Assembly: GCA_013288305.1 (NCBI GenBank)
Contig: JABDCD010000007.1
Location: 1 to 40,950, forward strand
Length of the DNA stretch: 40,950 nt
Direction of reading: 5' to 3'
From: Alphaproteobacteria bacterium
GTDB taxonomy: Bacteria > Pseudomonadota > Alphaproteobacteria > Rickettsiales > SXRF01
This document shows, in pieces, positions 31,121 through 40,347 of this stretch; position 1 is the first letter of the stretch; the number at the start of each line of letters is the position of its first letter. The position numbers and the translations under genes were made by a program. Below the pieces are notes generated by a model that saw only the letters and a list, made by a program, of their open reading frames with translations, ran no database searches and had not been told where the DNA came from.

Positions 31121-32833
31121 ATGCACGCCTCCGCCCCACTGCTTGAAATCGTCATCCTGCTCTGCGCCGCCGTGTTGAGCGTAGCGGTGTGCCGCGTCAT
31201 ACGCTTAAGCCCGGTCATCGGCTACCTGGCGGCGGGCACGGCCATCGGCCCGTTCGGCCTGGGGCTGATCGGCAACGTCGAGGCGACGGCGGGCATCGCC
31301 GGGTTCGGCATCATCTTCCTGCTATTTCTGATCGGGCTGGAGCTTTCCTTTGAACGCCTGCGCGGGATGCGCCATCACGTCTTCGAATTCGGCGGCGCGC
31401 AGGTGCTGGTGACGGCGGGATTGTTCGCGCTGTTTTTCCTAGGCGTGGGCGGACATGCCGACGCCGCCATCGTCATCGGCGGCGGATTGGCGCTGTCCTC
31501 GACCGCCATCGTTTTGCAGGTCATCGCCGAGCAGGGCGAAAAATCGTCGCAGGTCGGGCGGCTGTCGCTGGCCATACTTATCCTGCAGGACCTTGCCGTC
31601 ATCCCGCTACTCGTGTTCGTCTCACTGCTGGGCGAGCAGGGCAAGCCTCTCGCCGCCGCGCTTACCGATGCGTTCTTCAAAGCCAGCCTGTGCCTCACCT
31701 TTATTTTCATCGCCGGGCGATTGCTGCTGCGCCCGTTTTTCCGCTTCATCGCCTCGCTGGAAAACACCGAACTGTTTTCCGCCACCGCCATGTTCGTCGT
31801 CCTCGGCGTGGCGCTTATCACCAGCCTGGCCGGGCTGTCACCAGCGCTGGGCGCCTTCATGGCCGGACTCCTCATCGCCGAAACCGAATTCAAGCCGCAG
31901 GTCGAATCCGACGTGCTGCCCTTCAAGGGATTATTCCTCGGACTCTTCTTCATGACGGTCGGCATGTCGCTCAATATCGACATGCTGCGCGATCGCTTCG
32001 GCAGCATCATCGGCCTGACCGTCGCGCTCATGGCCAGCAAGTCGCTCATCATCATGGCGCTGTGCCGCCTGTTCGGCTTCTCGCTGTCCACCGCCATCCA
32101 CGCCGGTTTCCTGCTGTCGCAGGGCGGCGAGTTCGCCTTCATTTTGTTCGCGCTGGCTGGAACGCAGGGCATTTTCGATCCTTCGCTGCTGCAGGTGTTG
32201 CTGGTGGTGATTACCGTCAGCATGGCGCTGACGCCGCTGGTGGCGCAATTGGGTAAAAAGATCGCGTTCGCGCTCGAAAAATATTCCATCTCGCGCCCGG
32301 AAAACATGATCGAGGAAACGCTGGATTTAAGCCATCACGTCATCATCAGCGGCTACGGCCGCGTCGGCCACACCGTCGGCCGCTTGCTTGAAGTCGAGAA
32401 TATCCCCTACGTCGCCATCGACATGGATTCCTTCCTCGTGGCACGGGAACGCAAAAGCGGCGCGCCGGTCTATTATGGCGACACCGCCCGCGTGCATGTG
32501 CTGAACGCGCTGGGCATTGCCCGCGCCCGCGCCGTCATTATCACCCACAGCGATACACGCGTCGCTCTGCAGACGATCGCCTCCATCCGCGAAATCAACC
32601 GCGACCTGCCCATCGTCGCCCGGGCGAAAAACATCGAAAAAGTGCTGAAGCTCGAAACCGCAGGCGCCAACCTGGCCGTCGCCGAAATGTTCGAGACCAG
32701 CCTGCAGCTGGGCGGCGCGCTACTGAAACTGTTGGGCACTACCGACTATGAAATCAGCCGCATCATCGACGTTTTCCGGGCGGAGGACTATGCGATGACG
32801 CGGGAGAGTGAGAAGGAGCAGGTGGGGGCGTGA
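31121..32833 (+). CDS. CPA2-type monovalent cation:proton antiporter with TrkA-N domain (KefB/KefC-like)
   Basis: The 570-residue product has about 12 hydrophobic segments in the first 390 residues, with family landmarks (PVIGYLAAGTAIGPFGL, FLLFLIGLELSFERL, GLALSSTAIVLQVI, FMAGLLIAETEF, LSQGGEFAFILF). A cytoplasmic Rossmann domain follows (HVIISGYGRVGHTVGRLLE, VYYGDTARVHVLNALGIARARA). In E. coli KefB/KefC, glutathione adducts gate the channel through this domain. Whether that applies here is unknown, and no KefF/G-type partner is adjacent. It has its own promoter and an AT-rich leader. Confidence 0.92.
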   Translation: MHASAPLLEIVILLCAAVLSVAVCRVIRLSPVIGYLAAGTAIGPFGLGLIGNVEATAGIAGFGIIFLLFLIGLELSFERLRGMRHHVFEFGGAQVLVTAGLFALFFLGVGGHADAAIVIGGGLALSSTAIVLQVIAEQGEKSSQVGRLSLAILILQDLAVIPLLVFVSLLGEQGKPLAAALTDAFFKASLCLTFIFIAGRLLLRPFFRFIASLENTELFSATAMFVVLGVALITSLAGLSPALGAFMAGLLIAETEFKPQVESDVLPFKGLFLGLFFMTVGMSLNIDMLRDRFGSIIGLTVALMASKSLIIMALCRLFGFSLSTAIHAGFLLSQGGEFAFILFALAGTQGIFDPSLLQVLLVVITVSMALTPLVAQLGKKIAFALEKYSISRPENMIEETLDLSHHVIISGYGRVGHTVGRLLEVENIPYVAIDMDSFLVARERKSGAPVYYGDTARVHVLNALGIARARAVIITHSDTRVALQTIASIREINRDLPIVARAKNIEKVLKLETAGANLAVAEMFETSLQLGGALLKLLGTTDYEISRIIDVFRAEDYAMTRESEKEQVGA

Positions 32834-32834
32834 A

Positions 32835-33143
32835 CTAATGAAGATTTTTAGCGCGTTGTTTCGCTCGTGCCGGATGACGGCGCGAATCCATGACACCAAG
32901 TATTTCAATGCTATCCGGAAACACCCGGTATAGCACGACATAGGGAAACCCTTGCAGCACCACCCGGCGCACGGATCCGGTCAGACACCGATACATTTCG
33001 GGGTGCTCGGCGATATGAGCGCATCGCTCTTCTAAATCGAGAATAAAATCATCGCCGAGCCCTGCCCGCTGATCATCGTACCAGCGAACGGCATCTTCGA
33101 CATCGCATTCCGCAATCGGCTGAAATATAACTGGGAGCGTCAC
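32835..33143 (-). CDS. ParE/RelE-family toxin
   Basis: The 102-residue product has the ParE-like layout: IAECDVEDAVRWYDDQRAGLGDDF, LEERCAHIAEHPEMYRCLTG, then a beta-sheet segment RRVVLQGFPYVVLYRVFPDSIEILGVMDSRRHP (excerpts). The target (gyrase or ribosome-bound mRNA) cannot be told. The ATG overlaps the antitoxin stop by 4 nt, the standard toxin-antitoxin organisation. It is tail to tail with the antiporter gene. Confidence 0.88.
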   Translation of the reverse strand: MTLPVIFQPIAECDVEDAVRWYDDQRAGLGDDFILDLEERCAHIAEHPEMYRCLTGSVRRVVLQGFPYVVLYRVFPDSIEILGVMDSRRHPARAKQRAKNLH

Positions 33144-33370
33144 AAACGCTTGCGGGCAAGCAACTTCTGCTTAACCTCTTCCCAAGGTATATGCTTTACC
33201 CTGCCTGCGTCGGATTCCGCAATACGCCGCTCAAGCTCGGCCATTTGCTCAGGGCTAAGCGGCGAAGCCTCCGTCTCCTCGCGGACGCTTTCCCAAATAT
33301 CATGCGCCAGCAGCGTCCGTTCGTCTATGGATAACGCTTTGAAATCAAAATCTTTAATACTTTCCAGCAT
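33140..33370 (-). CDS. Addiction-module antitoxin (CHP02574-type)
   Basis: The 76-residue acidic protein (SIDERTLLAHDIWESVREE, SPEQMAELERRIAESDAGR, IPWEEVKQKLLARKRL) fits the short 'putative addiction module component' family that accompanies ParE/RelE toxins. GGGAG lies 7 nt upstream of the ATG. Promoter and operator candidates lie at 33390-33418 and in the GTAAAC/GTTTAC inverted repeat between it and the divergent prs promoter. Confidence 0.87.
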   Translation of the reverse strand: MLESIKDFDFKALSIDERTLLAHDIWESVREETEASPLSPEQMAELERRIAESDAGRVKHIPWEEVKQKLLARKRL

Positions 33371-33389
33371 AATAACTCCCTATGAATAA

Positions 33390-33418
33390 ATAATACCCGA
33401 AATGGAAAACTATGTAAA
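33390..33418 (-). promoter_or_regulatory. Promoter of the toxin-antitoxin operon
   Basis: On the minus strand, TTTACA (33418-33413), a 17-bp spacer and TATTAT (33395-33390). An inverted repeat GTAAAC (33414-33419) / GTTTAC (33442-33447) overlaps this -35 and the -35 of the divergent prs promoter. Confidence 0.65.
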
Positions 33419-33442
33419 CTGTCAAAATCATGCGATTCCTTG

Positions 33443-33471
33443 TTTACTTCCCCCCGAACCCCCGCTATGCT
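33443..33471 (+). promoter_or_regulatory. Promoter of prs
   Basis: TTTACT (33443-33448) and TATGCT (33466-33471), spacer 17 bp. Transcription would start near 33478, giving a leader of about 98 nt. Confidence 0.6.
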
Positions 33472-33507
33472 GCGCGCCTTAATCGAAACGGACGGCGGAG
33501 CCAAGCC

Positions 33508-33579
33508 ATGTTTAATTGGCCGGATTCATTTGGAGCGATGCAAATGAAGCCTCTTTTTTTGTCTGAAGGTTTGCTATGA
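33508..33579 (+). CDS. Leader peptide ORF of prs (23 codons)
   Basis: An ORF beginning [17 protein letters not shown] starts at ATG 33508 with GGCGGAG about 8 nt upstream. It ends in TGA at 33577-33579, which overlaps the prs ATG (ATGA). Its middle and 3' half span the intrinsic terminator at 33522-33560, so its translation would affect the hairpin. Too short to prove by composition. The overlap and the ribosome-binding site are the evidence. Confidence 0.5.
   Translation: MFNWPDSFGAMQMKPLFLSEGLL
33522..33560 (+). terminator. Intrinsic terminator/attenuator in the prs leader
   Basis: GG-A-TTCATTTG (33522-33532) pairs with CAAATGAA-G-CC (33541-33551), a 10-bp stem with one mismatch and an 8-nt loop, followed by TC and seven T residues. 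It ends only 15 nt before the prs start and lies downstream of the only promoter seen, so it would have to be read through. Confidence 0.72.
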
Positions 33580-34511
33580 AACTACTCGCCTGCAACAGCA
33601 ACATTCCTCTCGCCAAAGCGATGGCGGACTATCTCGGCATGAAGCTGACCAACGCCACCGTCAAGCGTTTCGCCGACATGGAAGTGTTCGCCGAAATCCA
33701 TGAGAATGTGCGCGGCGAAGACGTGTTTTTGATCCAGTCCACCTCCTATCCCGCCAACGACCATATCATGGAACTCTTGGTCTGCCTCGATGCGCTGAAA
33801 CGCGCCTCGGCCAAGCGCGTCACCGCCGTGATTCCTTATTTCGGCTATGCGCGGCAGGACCGCAAAGTCGGGCCGCGCACGCCGATTTCGGCCAAGCTGG
33901 TGGCCAACATCATCACCGCCTCGGGCGCCAACCGCGTGTTGACCATCGACCTGCACGCCGGGCAAATCCAGGGATTTTTCGACATCCCGCTCGACCATTT
34001 ATATGCCGCGCCGGTGATCGTGAAAGACATCAAGGAGCATTACAAAAAATCCGACAATATCATGATCGTTTCGCCCGACGTCGGCGGCGTCGTGCGCGCG
34101 CGCGGCCTGGCCAAGCGCCTGAATGCCGACCTCGCCATCGTCGATAAGCGCCGCGAAAAAGCGGGCGCTTCGGAGGTGATGAACATCATCGGCGACGTCG
34201 AGGGGCGCGACTGCATCCTGTTCGACGATCTGGTCGATTCCGCCGGAACCATCTGCAACGCCGCGGCGGCTTTAAAAAAAGCCGGTGCATCGTCCGTCGC
34301 CGCTTATGTCACGCATGGCGTACTCTCCGGCAAGGCCATCGAGCGCGTAGAAAAATCGCTGCTGACGTCGCTGGTCATCACCGACACCATCATGACCACC
34401 GGCGAAGTGAAAAAAGCTAAAAACATCCGCGTCGTCTCCATCGCCCCGCTGCTGGCCGAAGCCGTCAAGCGCATCAGCGACGAGACAAGCGTGTCGAGCT
34501 TGTTTGATTAG
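33576..34511 (+). CDS. prs: Ribose-phosphate pyrophosphokinase
   Basis: The 311-residue product makes PRPP from ribose 5-phosphate and [23 protein letters not shown], the ATP-loop [42 protein letters not shown] (flexible loop), [20 protein letters not shown] and the PRPP-binding [19 protein letters not shown] are present (excerpts). GAAGG precedes the ATG. The leader ORF overlaps the start by ATGA and a terminator lies just upstream. Confidence 0.97.
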   Translation: MKLLACNSNIPLAKAMADYLGMKLTNATVKRFADMEVFAEIHENVRGEDVFLIQSTSYPANDHIMELLVCLDALKRASAKRVTAVIPYFGYARQDRKVGPRTPISAKLVANIITASGANRVLTIDLHAGQIQGFFDIPLDHLYAAPVIVKDIKEHYKKSDNIMIVSPDVGGVVRARGLAKRLNADLAIVDKRREKAGASEVMNIIGDVEGRDCILFDDLVDSAGTICNAAAALKKAGASSVAAYVTHGVLSGKAIERVEKSLLTSLVITDTIMTTGEVKKAKNIRVVSIAPLLAEAVKRISDETSVSSLFD

Positions 34512-34521
34512 GAAAATAACC

Positions 34522-35028
34522 ATGCAGCCGTTTGATTACCTTCCTGATAACCCTAATGTTACTGTAAGTGGAAAGCCGACCGATGACGGAAAGGCAAAAA
34601 TTACAATATATATTCGTAAGCCTTTGGTGGAAGCGGGTTCTGGATCTGAAACAGAAGATAAACCACATGGCACCGATTTAAAAACGGTGGGGAAGTATTA
34701 TAGCTCCCTTGAAGTTGCGTTGAGTAAGCTCACAGAATCCCCAAGTATAGAGTACGTATTATCGCTGGATTCAAAATTAATGGACGATAATGGCGAAGTC
34801 ATGGAACTAAAAGAATGGTGGCAGCGTTTTCGCAAGGGAGAGAGATTTCCTATGGGTGAGTCGCCTTACATATCAACTTTGTCTGTTGAAGGTAATATGG
34901 AGATTGTCTCCCATGTACTTGGAACATTGCAGATGGAAGGTATGCTTACGCAGGATGATATCATAGGTATCTCAAAAGCAGCCGGATTAGGACCTAATAT
35001 TGAAAAAAGTAACAGACCATTATCATAA
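34522..35028 (+). CDS. Uncharacterised AT-rich gene between prs and rplY
   Basis: The 168-residue product from ATG 34522 (AGGA upstream; ATT 34504 would be a poor start) is not recognised. It opens MQPFDYLPDNPNVTVSGKP, is acidic and has no signal peptide. A central segment (SSLEVALSKLTESPSIEYVL) and the C terminus (EIVSHVLGTLQMEGMLTQDD) look helical. It starts 10 bp after the prs stop and is followed by TAAGGAG for rplY, so it is transcribed with them, but its composition differs from both. It looks like an insertion into a conserved prs-rplY junction. Confidence 0.72.
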   Translation: MQPFDYLPDNPNVTVSGKPTDDGKAKITIYIRKPLVEAGSGSETEDKPHGTDLKTVGKYYSSLEVALSKLTESPSIEYVLSLDSKLMDDNGEVMELKEWWQRFRKGERFPMGESPYISTLSVEGNMEIVSHVLGTLQMEGMLTQDDIIGISKAAGLGPNIEKSNRPLS

Positions 35029-35040
35029 GGAGTAATCATC

Positions 35041-35835
35041 ATGACCACCGCAACCAAAATCAAACCACAAAAACAAACCGGCATCCTGCAAGCCACCGCC
35101 CGCGACGCACACGGCAAAGGCGCCGCGCGCGCGCTCAGGCGTGAGGGCAAAGTCCCCGGCATCCTCTATGGCAAAGGCCAGGCGCCGATGTCCATCGCGC
35201 TGTCACTCAAGGAAGTCGCCATGGAATATGCGCGCGGGCGTTTCCGTTCGCGGCTGATCGATATTACCGTGGACGGCAAAACCGTGAAGGCGTTGCCGAA
35301 AGACCTGCAATTCCACCCGGTGACCGACGTCATCGAGCATGTCGATTTCATCAAAATCGAGCCGGGTATCACCCTGCGCGTTCAAGTGCCGGTCAAATTC
35401 TCCGGGCAGGATAAATCGCCGGGACTGAAGCGCGGCGGCGTGCTCAACGTCGTGCGCCACGAAATCGAATTCATCTGCGCGCCGGAAGCGATTCCCACCC
35501 ATATCGAGGTCAGCATAGCGGGGCTCGACATCGGCGGCAGCGTACACGTCAAGGACGTCACCTTGCCTAAAGACGTCGTCCCTGTCATCAAGCGCAACTT
35601 CACCATCGCCACCGTCGCCGGACGCAAGGCGGAGGAAGAGGAAGTCAAGCCGGTCGCAGCCGCCGACGCCGCAGCCGTTGTTGCCGGTACGCCGGGCGCA
35701 CCGGGCGCTCCCGCTGCACCTGGGGCCGCACCTGCCGCTGGCGCTGCCGCTCCCGGCGCTCCCGCTGCCGACGCCAAAGGCGCCAAGAAAGAAGAAGGCA
35801 AGAAGGACGCCGGGAAGAAGCCTGAGAAAAAATAG
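35041..35835 (+). CDS. rplY: 50S ribosomal protein L25 (Ctc/TL5 form)
   Basis: The 264-residue product starts after TAAGGAG. The 5S rRNA-binding N-terminal domain (ARDAHGKGAARALRREGKVPGILYGKG, LPKDLQFHPVTDVIEHVDFI) is followed by the C-terminal beta domain of the long form (VQVPVKFSGQDKSPGLKRGG, IPTHIEVSIAGLDIGGSVHV). Excerpts are shown. From about residue 200 it carries a low-complexity Ala/Pro/Gly tail ending in a Lys-rich run (GKKDAGKKPEKK), common in alphaproteobacterial L25 though longer than many. It heads the rplY-pth-ychF series, separated from pth by repeat R5. Confidence 0.95.
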   Translation: MTTATKIKPQKQTGILQATARDAHGKGAARALRREGKVPGILYGKGQAPMSIALSLKEVAMEYARGRFRSRLIDITVDGKTVKALPKDLQFHPVTDVIEHVDFIKIEPGITLRVQVPVKFSGQDKSPGLKRGGVLNVVRHEIEFICAPEAIPTHIEVSIAGLDIGGSVHVKDVTLPKDVVPVIKRNFTIATVAGRKAEEEEVKPVAAADAAAVVAGTPGAPGAPAAPGAAPAAGAAAPGAPAADAKGAKKEEGKKDAGKKPEKK

Positions 35836-35846
35836 TGTATAATCAT

Positions 35847-35920
35847 AATCCTGTGCGAGCCAAAGGCGAGGCACAGGATCTTGGTAGATCCTGTGCAGCG
35901 GCAATGCCGCTCGCAGGATT
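35847..35920. repeat. R5: REP-like double-hairpin element between rplY and pth
   Basis: AATCCTGTGC...GCACAGGATC, a short linker with an ATCTTGG/TAGATC-type pairing, then GATCCTGTGCAGCGGC/GCCGCTCGCAGGATT. It occupies nearly the whole gap, and the pth ribosome-binding AGGA is at its right edge. Confidence 0.82.
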
Positions 35921-35929
35921 AGGAAACCC

Positions 35930-36505
35930 ATGACCCCTTTTTTACTGATAGGCCTCGGCAATCCGGGCTCGGAATATTCCGGCAACCGGCATAATATCGG
36001 CTTCATGGCCGTTGACCGCATCGCCGCCGATTACGGCTTTTCCAAACCGGCGAAAAAATTCGGCGGCAGCATTTGTGAAGGCGTCATCGGCAAGCAGAAA
36101 GTCTACGCCTTCAAGCCGCTGGGCTATATGAACACCTCCGGCGGCCCGGCAGCGGAAGCGGCGCGGTTTTACAAAATCCCGCCGGATCATATCATCGCAA
36201 TTCACGACGAGCTGGACCTGCCGCTGGGCAAACTCCGCGTCAAGCGCGGCGGCGGCAACGGCGGGCATAATGGCCTGAAAAGTTTGGACGCGCATCTGGG
36301 CAAAGACTACCTGCGCATCCGCCTCGGCATCGGGCATCCCGGTGACAAAGATATGGTAACCGATTACGTGCTTTCGGATTTCCGCAAGGCGGAAAAACCG
36401 ATGGTGGAATTGATGATTGGCGAAATCTCGAAGCATATCGGGTTGCTTTTGCAAGGCGATGAGGCGAAGTTTATGAGTAAGATTGCGTTGGCGACGAAGG
36501 AATAA
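35930..36505 (+). CDS. pth: Peptidyl-tRNA hydrolase
   Basis: The 191-residue product has GLGNPGSEYSGNRHNIGFMA (catalytic H in RHN), KPLGYMNTSGGPAAE, IIAIHDELDLPLGKLRVKRGGG and GGHNGLKSLDAHLGKDYLRIRLGIGHPG (excerpts), all Pth landmarks. It recycles peptidyl-tRNAs released from ribosomes. ychF follows by 2 bp, so the two are probably coupled. Confidence 0.97.
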   Translation: MTPFLLIGLGNPGSEYSGNRHNIGFMAVDRIAADYGFSKPAKKFGGSICEGVIGKQKVYAFKPLGYMNTSGGPAAEAARFYKIPPDHIIAIHDELDLPLGKLRVKRGGGNGGHNGLKSLDAHLGKDYLRIRLGIGHPGDKDMVTDYVLSDFRKAEKPMVELMIGEISKHIGLLLQGDEAKFMSKIALATKE

Positions 36506-36507
36506 TT

Positions 36508-37599
36508 ATGGGCTTTAAATGCGGCATTGTCGGCCTACCCAACGTCGGGAAATCGACGTTGTTCAACGCGCTGCTGTCCACGCAGCAGGCGGAGGCGGCC
36601 AACTACCCGTTCTGCACCATCGAGCCGAATGTCGGGCGCGTTTCCGTGCCGGATGAACGGCTGGAAAAACTCGCCGCCATCGCCGGGTCGGCGCAGATCA
36701 TCCCGACGCAGCTTGAATTCGTCGACATCGCAGGCCTCGTGCGCGGCGCGAGCAAGGGCGAGGGTTTGGGCAACCAGTTCCTGTCGCACATCCGCGAGGT
36801 CGATGCCATCATTTATGTGCTGCGCTGCTTCGAGGACGGCAACGTCACCCACGTCGAAACCAGCATCGACCCCATGCGCGATGCCGACATCGTCGAAACC
36901 GAATTAGTGTTGGCCGACCTCGAGAGCATCGAAAAGCGCCTGCCCAATTCGCAGAAAAAAGCCAAGGGCGGCGATAAGGAATCGATCGAGCAAATCACCG
37001 TCATGGAGCGCGTGCTCAAAACTTTGAATGAAGGCAAACCGGCGCGGGCGGCCGGAATCGAGCCGAAATCATTACAAGCGCTGCAATTGCTCACCTCCAA
37101 GCCGGTGATGTTCGTCTGCAATGTCGATGAGGCCAGCGCCGCTTCGGGCAATGCGATGTCGGCCAAAATCGAAGAGATGGCGAAGAAGCGCCATGCGCCA
37201 TGCGTCGTTATCTCGGCGCGCATCGAAGCGGAAATCGCCATGCTGCCGACGGCCCAGGATAAGCAGGAATTCCTGTCGTCGCTGGGCTTAAAGGAAACCG
37301 GGCTGGCGCGCATCATCCGCGCCGGTTATTCGCTGCTCGACCTCGTCACCTATTTCACCGTCGGCCCCAAGGAGGCCCGCGCCTGGACCATCGTGCGCGG
37401 CACGCAGGGACCGGCGGCGGCGGGCGTCATCCATACCGACTTCGAGAAAGGCTTCATCCGCGCCGAAACCATCGCCTGCGCCGATTACGTCACGTTGGGC
37501 GGCGAGGCGCGCGCCAAGGAAGCCGGGAAATTCCGGTTGGAAGGCAAGGAATATGTGGTACAGGATGGCGATGTGCTGCATTTCCGATTCAATACATAA
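36508..37599 (+). CDS. ychF: Redox-regulated ATPase YchF (Obg family)
   Basis: The 363-residue product has G1 GLPNVGKSTLFNALL, G3 DIAGLVRGASKGEGLGNQFL, the NxxE-type specificity loop in CNVDEASA, and the C-terminal TGS domain (TYFTVGPKEARAWTIVRGT, FIRAETIACADYV). YchF/OLA1 binds ATP rather than GTP and associates with ribosomes. It is directly downstream of pth (2 bp), the common order in proteobacteria. Confidence 0.97.
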   Translation: MGFKCGIVGLPNVGKSTLFNALLSTQQAEAANYPFCTIEPNVGRVSVPDERLEKLAAIAGSAQIIPTQLEFVDIAGLVRGASKGEGLGNQFLSHIREVDAIIYVLRCFEDGNVTHVETSIDPMRDADIVETELVLADLESIEKRLPNSQKKAKGGDKESIEQITVMERVLKTLNEGKPARAAGIEPKSLQALQLLTSKPVMFVCNVDEASAASGNAMSAKIEEMAKKRHAPCVVISARIEAEIAMLPTAQDKQEFLSSLGLKETGLARIIRAGYSLLDLVTYFTVGPKEARAWTIVRGTQGPAAAGVIHTDFEKGFIRAETIACADYVTLGGEARAKEAGKFRLEGKEYVVQDGDVLHFRFNT

Positions 37600-37605
37600 G
37601 CGCCC

Positions 37606-38472
37606 ATGTTCTTCCGTAGAAAAAAACGCGACCGCGAGCCAATGCCTGACTGGCTGAAATGGGCGCTGCTCGGATTCCTGGGGCTGGCGCTCATCGGCAA
37701 CCTACACAAAGGCGCGCCCGACGCGCCCGGCACCATCCACGAAGCGGTTCATGCCGCCGCCGAAAACCTGAATCCCACCAGGCTGCTCAACCTCGACGAC
37801 TATAAAAACGCCATCTTCCCGCGCTACGGCGCGGCGCTGCGCATCAAGGACATCGCGCCCGGCACGGGAACACCCGCGGTCTGCGGCCAGGAAGTGACCA
37901 TTGCCTACCAGACTTACATGGGTGAGGACAAGCCTGTCGACGGCGGCCAGACGCTTGCCTTCCGCATCGGCGAAGGCAAGGCAGCGCCGGCGCTCGAACA
38001 GGGCGTCGTCGGCATGAAAAAAGGCGGCAAACGCAGCCTGTTTTCGCCGCCTAATATGGCCGGCGGCATCGGGGAAAACATCCCGGCGAACGCACTGATA
38101 CGCTTCGAAGTTGAATTGCTGGACGCCACCCCCGGCCTGCCGGACGCCGCCGCCACGCCCTACCGCATCGCCACCGTCGCCGCTGGAAATGGCGCACCCA
38201 TCCTTTGCGGTGAAGCGGCCACCGTGCGGGTGACACTATGGAGCCTTGACGGCAAAAAACTTTTTTCTACTAAAGACCTGACCTTCACCCCGGGAAAATC
38301 CGAGGTATTCCTGGGGCTGGAGCAGGGCGTCATCGGAATGCCGCGCGGTGAGATGCGCACCCTGGTCGTGCCGCCCGCCTTCCAGAAAACCATGCGCGGC
38401 AACCCGCCCGGCATCAATTTTCCACTACCGAAGAATCAAACTGTGCTTGTGGATGTGGAGAGTTTGCCGTAA
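37606..38472 (+). CDS. Membrane-anchored protein with two FKBP-like peptidyl-prolyl isomerase domains
   Basis: The 288-residue product has a basic N terminus and one membrane segment (WLKWALLGFLGLALIGNL, about residues 15-33), then a first FKBP-like domain (KDIAPGTGTPAVCGQEVTIAYQTY, ALEQGVVGMKKGGKRSLFSPP) and a second, weaker one (ATVAAGNGAPILCGEAATVRV, GLEQGVIGMPRGEMRTLVVPP). Excerpts are shown. Many aromatic active-site residues of true FKBPs are not evident, so isomerase activity is uncertain. It likely folds or escorts proteins in the periplasm. It begins 6 bp after ychF. Confidence 0.8.
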   Translation: MFFRRKKRDREPMPDWLKWALLGFLGLALIGNLHKGAPDAPGTIHEAVHAAAENLNPTRLLNLDDYKNAIFPRYGAALRIKDIAPGTGTPAVCGQEVTIAYQTYMGEDKPVDGGQTLAFRIGEGKAAPALEQGVVGMKKGGKRSLFSPPNMAGGIGENIPANALIRFEVELLDATPGLPDAAATPYRIATVAAGNGAPILCGEAATVRVTLWSLDGKKLFSTKDLTFTPGKSEVFLGLEQGVIGMPRGEMRTLVVPPAFQKTMRGNPPGINFPLPKNQTVLVDVESLP

Positions 38473-39681
<1,209 letters not shown>

Positions 39682-39729
39682 AATTTAACTAATTTGTAAC
39701 AAAACTTTAACATTTATCCAAAATTTAAG

Positions 39730-39738
39730 TGTTATACT
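39730..39738 (+). promoter_or_regulatory. Extended -10 promoter of the orphan gene
   Basis: TGT-TATACT (39730-39738) is a good extended -10 element in an AT-rich gap. No convincing -35 is seen. The ribosome-binding site TGGAGGAAA follows. Confidence 0.5.
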
Positions 39739-39768
39739 TATCTTACTTAATTATTTGGAGGAAATGTT

Positions 39769-40347
39769 ATGAGCAAGTCGATTAAAACTTTGCAAAAGCA
39801 AGCGGATCAAGCACAGTCAAATCTGGAGAAAGAACTCCACAAAAGCCGTGAAAAGGCAATTACTCCGCAGGTTGAAGCACTGTTAAAGGAATTGACGCAG
39901 AATACAATCCAACAAAATACAAACGGGCTTTTGCATGTAACCAGTTCAGATACCCACTATCAGGATCATGAAAAAACCATGTCTTTTGGGGAATGGTTAC
40001 GCAATACGCTTATCGCCGCAGGCATCCAGTTTGAATATAAATCGAATCAACAAACTAGGCCTGCCGAAACTATCGATAATACCCTAAGCCCTGATTGTGG
40101 ATGGGATTCTTCTCATTATTCACGTATATCAGAGCATACTGAGACCACTCATTATTTTACCATCGATCCGACGCAACCGCATTTTGAAAAACATTTGAAA
40201 GATGCCGTCATTAGCACCCGTTTAGAAGCCAGATTGAGAGAAATTGGTGGCAAAATGAACGATGAAGAAAAAGCCGCCCTTCATACAATTATTGAGAAAC
40301 AGATCAGAGCAGATATGGCAAAAGTAGCCGGAGCAAACCGCACCTGA
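39769..40347 (+). CDS. Uncharacterised 192-residue protein
   Basis: I do not recognise this protein. The ATG has TGGAGGA upstream. Residues 5-50 look like a helical/coiled-coil segment (KTLQKQADQAQSNLEKELHK). The middle is polar with several His/Asp/Thr (SSDTHYQDHEKTMSFGEWL, SHYSRISEHTETTHYF). The C-terminal part is helical (DAVISTRLEARLREIGGKMN). There is no signal peptide. It is AT-rich, has its own promoter and ends flush with the convergent trxB stop. Confidence 0.72.
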   Translation: MSKSIKTLQKQADQAQSNLEKELHKSREKAITPQVEALLKELTQNTIQQNTNGLLHVTSSDTHYQDHEKTMSFGEWLRNTLIAAGIQFEYKSNQQTRPAETIDNTLSPDCGWDSSHYSRISEHTETTHYFTIDPTQPHFEKHLKDAVISTRLEARLREIGGKMNDEEKAALHTIIEKQIRADMAKVAGANRT

